A stretch of 64,000 nt of DNA, from NCBI RefSeq assembly GCF_029193885.1, contig NZ_JARFVB010000001.1, positions 62,001 to 126,000 of the forward strand, written 5' to 3'. The notes below the pieces were generated by a model that worked only from the letters and a program-made list of their open reading frames with translations, was not told the DNA's origin and did no database searches. Both the position numbers and the translations under genes were made by a program. Source of the stretch: Flagellimonas yonaguniensis (lineage in GTDB: Bacteria > Bacteroidota > Bacteroidia > Flavobacteriales > Flavobacteriaceae). This document shows, in pieces, positions 58,094-64,000 of this stretch (within the stretch, counting starts at the first letter, position 1; each line of letters begins with the position of its first letter).

Positions 58094-58690
58094 TCAATCT
58101 TCTTTTTGGGGTATCTGGGCCCCAACGAAATCGGCGACCAATTTATGGGCCTCGTCCAAGGCAATATCGAGGTCGTAATTTTTGATGATTTCATCAAACT
58201 GTGGAGCGGTGGCCAATTCCACGGATGCCTTGGCAATCCTCATGTTTATTTTATCATCGCTCTCGGTACTTCTCTTCTTCAGTCTGATTTTTAACTCATC
58301 CACACTGGGGGGCTTTACAAAAACGGCCAATGTTTTATCGGGAAACTTCCTTTTGATGCGTAGTCCTCCTGAAACATCAATATCAAAAATCACATTTTTG
58401 CCTTCTGCCCAGAGCCGTTCCACCTCGCTCTTTAAAGTGCCATAAAAATTATCCCTGTACACTTCTTCCCATTCCAGAAAGTCACCGTCCTTGATATGTC
58501 GTTTAAACTGGGAAACGGACATAAAATAATAATTGACCCCATTTTTTTCCTTTCCCCTACGTGGGCGTGAGGTGGCCGATATGGAGAAGGCCAAATTCAG
58601 TTCAGGCTGGTCCAGCAAGTGTTTGACAATAGTGGTTTTACCACTGCCCGAAGGTGCTGAGAAAATAATGAGTTTACCACCTTCTGTCAT
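58094..58690 (-). CDS. gmk: Guanylate kinase
   Basis: A 198-residue kinase with the P-loop SAPSGSGKTT near residue 11 and the GMP-binding RPRRGKEKNGVNY. It turns GMP into GDP. The ATG overlaps the yicC stop by 4 bases, so translation is coupled. Confidence 0.96.
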   Translation of the reverse strand: MTEGGKLIIFSAPSGSGKTTIVKHLLDQPELNLAFSISATSRPRRGKEKNGVNYYFMSVSQFKRHIKDGDFLEWEEVYRDNFYGTLKSEVERLWAEGKNVIFDIDVSGGLRIKRKFPDKTLAVFVKPPSVDELKIRLKKRSTESDDKINMRIAKASVELATAPQFDEIIKNYDLDIALDEAHKLVADFVGAQIPQKED

Positions 58691-59544
58691 AGCACATTGA
58701 GCATTTGTTCCTTGATCTTTTCCAATTCATCCTTCATCTGCACTACCAATTGCTGCATGGGTGCATAATTGGCCTTGGAACCAATGGTGTTGATCTCCCT
58801 CCCTATTTCTTGGGAAATGAACCCCAGTTTCTTTCCGTTTGATTCGGTCGAATTCAAAGTGGTTTCAAAATATTTTAGGTGATTGGCCAAACGCACTTTT
58901 TCTTCGGTAATGTCATATTTCTCCAAATAATAGATGAGTTCTTGTTCAAACCTATTGGCGTCCAGTTCCACTTTCAAGTCAGCAACTGCTTTTTCCAAGC
59001 GCTCGCGAACCATGCCCAAACGTTCTGGGTCCATGGCCTTCACCGCTTCCAAAAGTTTGTTCAAATTATTCAGCCTAGCCACAAAATCCTCCTCCAAAAC
59101 TTTTCCTTCTTCATTCCGGAACTCGACTATTTTGGCAAGGGCCTCGTTCAAGGCATCTGTGATTGCCTTGTACTCCTCTTCATTTACTTCGTCCTTGTCG
59201 GTTTTAAGGGTGTCGGGCATCCGCAGGGCCATTTCCAGCAACTTGATATCGTCTCCTTTGGCAATTTCCGCCAACTGTTCCATGTAGTTTTTTACCACTC
59301 CAGTGTTTACCTCTGCCGTGGTCTCTTCCCCTGTTATTTCCACATAAAGATTAAAATCCACCTTTCCCCTATTCAAGGCACCTGCAATCATTTTACGAAG
59401 TTCAAGTTCTTTTTCCCTATAAAATTGGGGAAGTCTGGCATTGATATCCAAATTCTTGCTATTGAGTGATTTCAACTCAATGGTAATTTTCTTGGAGGGA
59501 AGCTGCACTACGTGCTTCCCAAAGCCTGTCATGGATTGAATCAT
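58687..59544 (-). CDS. yicC: YicC-family endoribonuclease
   Basis: A 285-residue protein that opens with the family hallmark MIQSMTGFGK and closes with EIGREINTIGSKAN and a helical tail. I take the ATG at 59544; a longer frame to 59577 would put eleven odd residues before the hallmark. E. coli YicC is an RNA-cleaving enzyme. It leads the yicC-gmk-nadD operon. Confidence 0.92.
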   Translation of the reverse strand: MIQSMTGFGKHVVQLPSKKITIELKSLNSKNLDINARLPQFYREKELELRKMIAGALNRGKVDFNLYVEITGEETTAEVNTGVVKNYMEQLAEIAKGDDIKLLEMALRMPDTLKTDKDEVNEEEYKAITDALNEALAKIVEFRNEEGKVLEEDFVARLNNLNKLLEAVKAMDPERLGMVRERLEKAVADLKVELDANRFEQELIYYLEKYDITEEKVRLANHLKYFETTLNSTESNGKKLGFISQEIGREINTIGSKANYAPMQQLVVQMKDELEKIKEQMLNVL

Positions 59545-59629
59545 ATAGGTATGGTAAATTTTGCCAAAGGTAACCAAAATAGGTTTCTGGCCCCAAGGGG
59601 ATTTCTATTTCCGAATTGGGCAAAGAGAA

Positions 59630-60385
59630 CTAATCCAGCTCCCTTACCCAAATATTTCTATAACTGACCCGACTGTTGTCGCCATGATCCTGAAGTCTAA
59701 GTGGTCCTTTGCCATGTGGTGGGTTTTTTGGCCAACCGATATATGGCGTAGTACCTTTGATCTCCACATGGTCTTGAATCAATACGCCATTGTGAATCAC
59801 TGTCAAGGTTCCCGATTTCACTTTTTGACCTTTTTCGAACTCGGGTGCATGATAAATAATATCGTATGTATTCCACTGGCCTGTGGGCACTGAGGCCATG
59901 GCCAAGGGCACGTGTTGCTTGTAAATGGACCCTACCTGTCCATTGACGTAGGTGTCGTTATCGTTATTGTCCAACACCTGAACTTCGTACATACCGTTCA
60001 AGAACACACCGCTATTGGCCCTATGCTGCCCTTCTTGCTGAACTTCGGCTGGCGATTTCCACTCAATATGAAGCTGAACGCTCCCAAAATCCTGTTTGGT
60101 CTGGATATCGCCGGTCCTGTTCTTCACGGTCATACTACCATCCTTGTTCAAGGTCCATTTAGCAGCTGTACTATCCGCGGTATTGATCCAATTATCCAGG
60201 GAAGTACCATCAAAAAGGACAATGGCATCACTTGGTGGTGCTCCATCTTCGCCCGGGGTCACTTTTGGTGGCACGGGTTTGTAAAACTCGGTTTGTTCCG
60301 GCTTGGTGGGTTCAACTTCCTGGGCGGATATAAATCCGACGAAAAGTAGAGACAAAGCCAATAGTTTGCTTGTTAATTTTGACAT
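59630..60385 (-). CDS. Exported DUF1080 (3-keto-disaccharide hydrolase-type) protein
   Basis: A 251-residue protein with a signal peptide (LLALSLLFVGFISAQ) and the DUF1080 concanavalin-like fold: LFDGTSLDNW near residue 52, EWKSPAE, NSGVFLNG, and the closing GPLRLQDHGDNSRVSYRNIW. Members include enzymes that cleave 3-keto-glycosides. It follows the other DUF1080 gene by 1 base and ends the cluster operon. Confidence 0.87.
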   Translation of the reverse strand: MSKLTSKLLALSLLFVGFISAQEVEPTKPEQTEFYKPVPPKVTPGEDGAPPSDAIVLFDGTSLDNWINTADSTAAKWTLNKDGSMTVKNRTGDIQTKQDFGSVQLHIEWKSPAEVQQEGQHRANSGVFLNGMYEVQVLDNNDNDTYVNGQVGSIYKQHVPLAMASVPTGQWNTYDIIYHAPEFEKGQKVKSGTLTVIHNGVLIQDHVEIKGTTPYIGWPKNPPHGKGPLRLQDHGDNSRVSYRNIWVRELD

Positions 60386-60386
60386 G

Positions 60387-61157
60387 CTACAATTCTTTTA
60401 TTTTAATGTTTCTGAAGGCTACCACGTTGCCATGATCTTGCAATCCAATCTTACCGGTTTTAAAAGCGGCAAAGTCTTCCCAATCGGCAAATTTTGAATT
60501 GGCCACCAACGCTTCCCATTCAGGTCCTTGTACGGGGAACTCCACTATTTTGGTGCCGTTCAAAACCACATGGCCTTCGTTCGTTTTATGATTGATCATC
60601 AATTCGACCGAATTCCATTCTCCTGCGGGCTTCACTACATTTTCTGATGGAGGGATGATATCGTACAAAGAACCTGCTAAACGGTCTTCCCCATTTTTCG
60701 CATCAGGATGCCTTTCATCATCCAATACTTGGATTTCAGGTCCTGTGATGTAGGGCTGTCCGTATTTTTCATCTTCTTTTACCGCCCAAAAGAAACCACT
60801 GTTTCCGCCTTCGGCAATTTTCCAATCCATGGTAAGCACAAAGTCGGTAAACTCTTCATCCGTTACCAAGTTGTAATTGGCACCTTCGGGTCTTTCTTCC
60901 GGTGGGTAAAGTACCATGGCCCCATCTTCGAGTTTCCAAGGCTCTGTTACCTCTCCGCCATTGTACATGTGCCAGCCATCAAAGCTTGTTCCGTCGAATA
61001 GAGTTGTCCACTCATCAGCAGAAGACTTTGGCGTTTCAGGAGCTTCTGCTTCCATACCCGACATTGGGTCGGAGTCAACGTCTCCCTTATTTTCTTTTGG
61101 TTTGTCTTTACATGCAAATGCAATGGCAAGAGCTACGAATAACAATGGTTTTCTCAT
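60387..61157 (-). CDS. DUF1080 lipoprotein (3-keto-disaccharide hydrolase-type)
   Basis: A 256-residue protein with a lipoprotein signal ending in IAFAC, an acidic linker, and a DUF1080 domain (TLFDGTSFDGW, GNSGFFWAVKED, closing IGLQDHGNVVAFRNIKIKEL). It overlaps the sugar isomerase gene by 4 bases. With its neighbours it fits the breakdown of oxidised sugars at the cell surface or periplasm. The paralogue after it shares the fold but only modest sequence, so the two may take different substrates. Confidence 0.87.
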   Translation of the reverse strand: MRKPLLFVALAIAFACKDKPKENKGDVDSDPMSGMEAEAPETPKSSADEWTTLFDGTSFDGWHMYNGGEVTEPWKLEDGAMVLYPPEERPEGANYNLVTDEEFTDFVLTMDWKIAEGGNSGFFWAVKEDEKYGQPYITGPEIQVLDDERHPDAKNGEDRLAGSLYDIIPPSENVVKPAGEWNSVELMINHKTNEGHVVLNGTKIVEFPVQGPEWEALVANSKFADWEDFAAFKTGKIGLQDHGNVVAFRNIKIKEL

Positions 61158-62206
61158 AATCCCAATATATTTTTTAGTCTTTGTTTGTCAATATCCGCAC
61201 CGGCAAAATCATCGAAGGTTTTGGTGGTTGCTTCTATAATGTGGTCTTGAATGAATTTGGCTCCTTCGCGAGCGCCTTGTTCTGGACTTTTGATGCAGCA
61301 TTCCCATTCCATTACGGCCCAAACATCACATCCGTATTGGGTCAGTTTGGAGAAGATGGTCTTAAAGTCTATTTGTCCATCTCCCAAGGAACGGTATCTC
61401 CCTGCTCTATCCCCCCAATCGTTATAGCCTCCAAAAGCTCCTTTTTTACCTGTTGGATTGAATTCGGAATCTTTTACATGGAACGATTTGATGAATTCGT
61501 GGTAAAAATCGATGTATTCGATGTAATCCAATTGTTGCAACACAAAGTGGCTTGGGTCGTAAAGGATGTTCACCCTTTTGTGATTGCCCGTTGCTGCCAA
61601 AAAGCGCTCGAAGGTATCGCCATCATGAAGATCCTCGCCAGGGTGAATTTCGTAGCACACATCGACTCCTTCTTCATCAAAATGGTTGAGAATGGGCATC
61701 CAACGTTTCGCCAATTCCTCAAAACCCATCTCCACCAAACCAGCAGGACGTTGTGGCCATGGGTGGGCGGTATGCCAAAGCAGGGAACCCGAAAATGTAG
61801 CGTGTGCGTTCAGTCCTAATCTACGGCTGGCGGTTGCGGCTTTTTTCACAGTTTCCATGGCCCATTTGGTACGCTCCTTTGGTTTTCCGTGCAGTGCTTC
61901 GGGCGCAAAGTTGTCAAACATAATATCGTAAGCAGGATGTACTGCCACCAATTGTCCTTGTAAGTGCGTGGACAGTTCCGTGATTTCCAAGCCATAGGAA
62001 TTGACTTTTCCTTTAAGCTCATCGCAATAATCCTGACTTTCCGCCGCCTTGTCCAAATCTATGAGAAAGGATTCCCAGGTGGGTATCTGAATTCCCTTGT
62101 ATCCTAGGTCCGAGGCCCATTTACACATTCCGTCCAAGGTGTTGAACGGAGCTTGACTGTCCACAAATTGTGCTAAGAACACTGCAGGTCCTTTAATTGT
62201 CTTCAT
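61154..62206 (-). CDS. Sugar phosphate isomerase/epimerase family protein
   Basis: A 350-residue TIM-barrel protein of the xylose isomerase-like type. GYKGIQIPTWES, the metal-binding glutamates in CYEIHPGED and AVMEWECC, and NILYDPSHFVLQQLD mark the fold. I take the ATG at 62206 (MKTIKGPAVF) rather than 62239. Such enzymes interconvert keto sugars. It lies between the DUF1080 genes and an oxidoreductase, so 3-keto sugars are likely substrates. Confidence 0.87.
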   Translation of the reverse strand: MKTIKGPAVFLAQFVDSQAPFNTLDGMCKWASDLGYKGIQIPTWESFLIDLDKAAESQDYCDELKGKVNSYGLEITELSTHLQGQLVAVHPAYDIMFDNFAPEALHGKPKERTKWAMETVKKAATASRRLGLNAHATFSGSLLWHTAHPWPQRPAGLVEMGFEELAKRWMPILNHFDEEGVDVCYEIHPGEDLHDGDTFERFLAATGNHKRVNILYDPSHFVLQQLDYIEYIDFYHEFIKSFHVKDSEFNPTGKKGAFGGYNDWGDRAGRYRSLGDGQIDFKTIFSKLTQYGCDVWAVMEWECCIKSPEQGAREGAKFIQDHIIEATTKTFDDFAGADIDKQRLKNILGL

Positions 62207-62230
62207 TATATTTAATTTTAAGAAATTAGG

Positions 62231-62253
62231 AAATCCCAATTAAATTGGGATTT
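62231..62253. promoter_or_regulatory. Palindrome upstream of the sugar cluster
   Basis: AAATCCCAATT and AATTGGGATTT (62231-62241 and 62243-62253) form a perfect inverted repeat around one base, 25 bases before the isomerase start. It looks like an operator for a dimeric repressor. No regulator gene is in view. Confidence 0.5.
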
Positions 62254-62368
62254 ATCTTCTATATTTAAGAAAAAAACTATGCTATTTTTATGTCTCATGT
62301 GGTAAGATATAAATATAGCGATTCGTTAACAATTAATACAGCTTAGAGTTTTTTTTTAAATACTACTT

Positions 62369-62833
62369 ATGGAAAATGCTTCTGCCCGAAATCTGTGGGG
62401 CGATTTTTTGGATGCCCATTTAGAGTTTGCATCTGAAGATGCGCCCAAAGTCATTCATTTTTGTGACAATGAAAAAGATGCCGATCTATGTGCCAATTTG
62501 GTCTGCAAAGAAACCAAAAGGGCTACCAGCCATTCTTTACAAGGATTACAACTACGCAATGAAGCTTTGCCCAAAATCGGGGATTTTTACGTGGTTACCG
62601 ATTGGGAGGGCAATGCCAAATGTGTCATACGTACCACCGCGGTAAAACTACTCCCCTATTTTAGCGTTCGGAACGAGCATGCCCGTTTGGAAGGGGAGGG
62701 CGACAAAAGCCTGGAACATTGGAAAAAAACACATTGGGATTACTATACCCGTGAACTTGCCAAGTTTGGAAAAAGCCCCAAGGAAAGTATGATCGTAGTC
62801 TTCGAAGAGTTCGAGATGCTTCATAAAAAATAA
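62369..62833 (+). CDS. ASCH-domain protein
   Basis: A 154-residue cytosolic protein with the ASCH fold (GDFYVVTDWEGNAKCVIRTT, then a closing WKKTHWDYYTRELAKFG). ASCH proteins bind RNA or act as small amidohydrolases. It is on the opposite strand inside the sugar cluster and is probably unrelated to it. Confidence 0.8.
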   Translation: MENASARNLWGDFLDAHLEFASEDAPKVIHFCDNEKDADLCANLVCKETKRATSHSLQGLQLRNEALPKIGDFYVVTDWEGNAKCVIRTTAVKLLPYFSVRNEHARLEGEGDKSLEHWKKTHWDYYTRELAKFGKSPKESMIVVFEEFEMLHKK

Positions 62834-62857
62834 TGGCCGCCCATGGGCGGCCATTAT
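62830..62857. terminator. Bidirectional terminator between the ASCH gene and the oxidoreductase
   Basis: A perfect 28-base palindrome centred on CATG (arms ATAATGGCCGCC and GGCGGCCATTAT) includes the ASCH stop codon. It has A-rich and T-rich flanks, so it can stop transcription from both sides. Confidence 0.85.
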
Positions 62858-62879
62858 TTCTACTTTTTAGGGCTTTGGA

Positions 62880-64000
62880 TTAGTCCATATCAACCCAAAC
62901 GTTCCCTTGTTTGTGTGAAGCTACGGTGTTCTCTATAAAGTTAAGACCACGTACCCCATCCATCATGGTTGGGAACTCCCCACTGTTGTATTCCTCGCCT
63001 CGAATGGCTCGAGCCACACCCAAATAAATATTGGCCATGGAGTCAAAAATACCTTCTGGGTGTCCTGGAGGTAACTTGGTCCCATCCAAAGACAAATCTG
63101 AATTATATTCGTGACCTGGTTTATACACCTGTAATGGTTCCGGGTCATTCAACCTGTAGAGGTAATTGGGGTTCTCTTGTTCCCATTTTAACCCTCCTTT
63201 TTGACCGTAAATGGCAATGGTAAGATTGTTCTCTTCCCCTGTGGCCACTTGACTGGCCCTGATAACACCTTTTACGTTCTTGTCCATACGGATAAGGGCA
63301 GTACCGTCCATATCCATCACATTGTCGTCGTACATATAATTGAAATCGCACAACAAAGACTGTACTTGCAAGCCTGTTGTATACTCGACCATATTAAAGG
63401 CGTGCACCCCAATATCTCCCATACAGGAACTGATACCCGCTTTTTTAGGGTCTAGTCTCCACACGGTTCCTCTCTTTTCCTTATCGTGAATAATGGGATT
63501 CATCCAACCTTGATAATATTGGGCATCTACTTTGTGTACTTTTCCGATGGCCCCCTCTTTGATCATCTCACGCATTTGACGCACCATGGGGTACCCCGTA
63601 TAGGTATGGGTAACGGCAAAGACGGTTCCCGCCTTTTTAAGAGATTCCTGAAGAATTTTGGCTTCTTCGTAGGTTGTGGTCATTGGCTTTTCACAGATGA
63701 CATGAAAACCATTGTCCAACAACTTTTTGGCCATTGGAAAGTGTAAAAAGTTTGGTGTAAGGATGGAACACACCTGAATACGCTCGTCCTCTGGAAGCTT
63801 CATTTCCTCCTCGACCAGAGTATCAAAATCCTTATAGATACGGTTGGTCGGAATGTCAATTTCCTCTGCGAAAGCAACACTGTCTTCATATTCCGGAGTA
63901 AATACGGCCCCAACAATTTCATAATTATCATTAATGAAGGATGCTACCCTGTGCAAAACCCCGATAAGGGAATCGCCACCTCCTCCAAGTATTCCAAGTC
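62880..64000 (-). CDS. Gfo/Idh/MocA-family oxidoreductase, N-terminus off the right edge
   Basis: At least 373 residues. The frame stays open to the window edge, and the residues there (LGILGGGGDSLIGVLHR) are the nucleotide-binding loop, so only a few residues are missing. EKPMTTTYEEAK near the middle is the family signature, with the catalytic lysine. NMVEYTTG and closing residues belong to the C-terminal domain. Members oxidise sugars with NAD(P); here glycoside 3-dehydrogenation is likely because of the DUF1080 genes downstream. Confidence 0.9.
   Translation of the reverse strand, partial: LGILGGGGDSLIGVLHRVASFINDNYEIVGAVFTPEYEDSVAFAEEIDIPTNRIYKDFDTLVEEEMKLPEDERIQVCSILTPNFLHFPMAKKLLDNGFHVICEKPMTTTYEEAKILQESLKKAGTVFAVTHTYTGYPMVRQMREMIKEGAIGKVHKVDAQYYQGWMNPIIHDKEKRGTVWRLDPKKAGISSCMGDIGVHAFNMVEYTTGLQVQSLLCDFNYMYDDNVMDMDGTALIRMDKNVKGVIRASQVATGEENNLTIAIYGQKGGLKWEQENPNYLYRLNDPEPLQVYKPGHEYNSDLSLDGTKLPPGHPEGIFDSMANIYLGVARAIRGEEYNSGEFPTMMDGVRGLNFIENTVASHKQGNVWVDMD

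Overview
The window looks like a chromosome segment of a marine, carotenoid-making member of the Flavobacteriaceae, close to the Muricauda/Allomuricauda type. The pointers are the Bacteroidetes -7 promoter element TAnnTTTG in front of many genes, weak use of Shine-Dalgarno sites, an RND metal pump fused to its outer-membrane channel, paired DUF4097 surface proteins behind a sigma/anti-sigma pair, a lycopene cyclase, and DUF1080 sugar genes. The genus is an inference from gene content; there is no rRNA here.

Region 1 (1-15,971, minus strand) is a defence island. Seven tightly packed genes form one operon read right to left from a recognisable promoter at about 15,957-15,987: an AbiEi-like winged-helix protein, an AbiEii-like nucleotidyltransferase, an N6-adenine DNA methyltransferase, a type I-like specificity subunit, a 1578-residue NERD/double-kinase/P-loop protein, a 517-residue protein of unknown function, and a giant protein whose HerA/FtsK-like end runs off the left edge. 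From the third gene on, this matches the methylation-associated defence system (MADS) order mad2-mad5-mad6-mad7-mad8. It lacks the mad3/mad4 pair, and an AbiE-type toxin-antitoxin pair sits at the head of the operon. The promoter is covered by a nearly symmetric 53-bp operator. The island stops just short of the 3' end of a tRNA-Asn gene (16,242-16,315), a classic insertion site.

Region 2 (16,385-27,058) is core genome: rseP, a SCO1-like copper chaperone, feoA-feoB plus a small Cys-rich Feo partner, an ECF sigma/anti-sigma module with two DUF4097 proteins, several small membrane or exported proteins, and a short-chain dehydrogenase.

Region 3 (27,147-44,431) holds two efflux systems. One is a heavy-metal CusA/CzcA pump fused to a TolC-like channel, with its CusB-like adaptor. 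The other is a TetR-controlled TolC-HlyD-RND operon with a clear operator. Between them are crtY, a polyprenyl diphosphate synthase, and a second sigma-factor module.

Region 4 (44,797-59,544) is housekeeping: aspS, a ClC protein lacking the gating glutamate, a cold-shock protein, tadA, dxs, dgt, a PiT transporter with a PhoU-like tail, and nadD-gmk-yicC.

Region 5 (59,630-64,000) is a sugar-catabolic cluster: two DUF1080 proteins, a sugar isomerase/epimerase and a Gfo/Idh/MocA oxidoreductase that runs off the right edge, interrupted by an oppositely oriented ASCH-domain gene. Together they suggest oxidation of glycosides to 3-keto intermediates and their cleavage.
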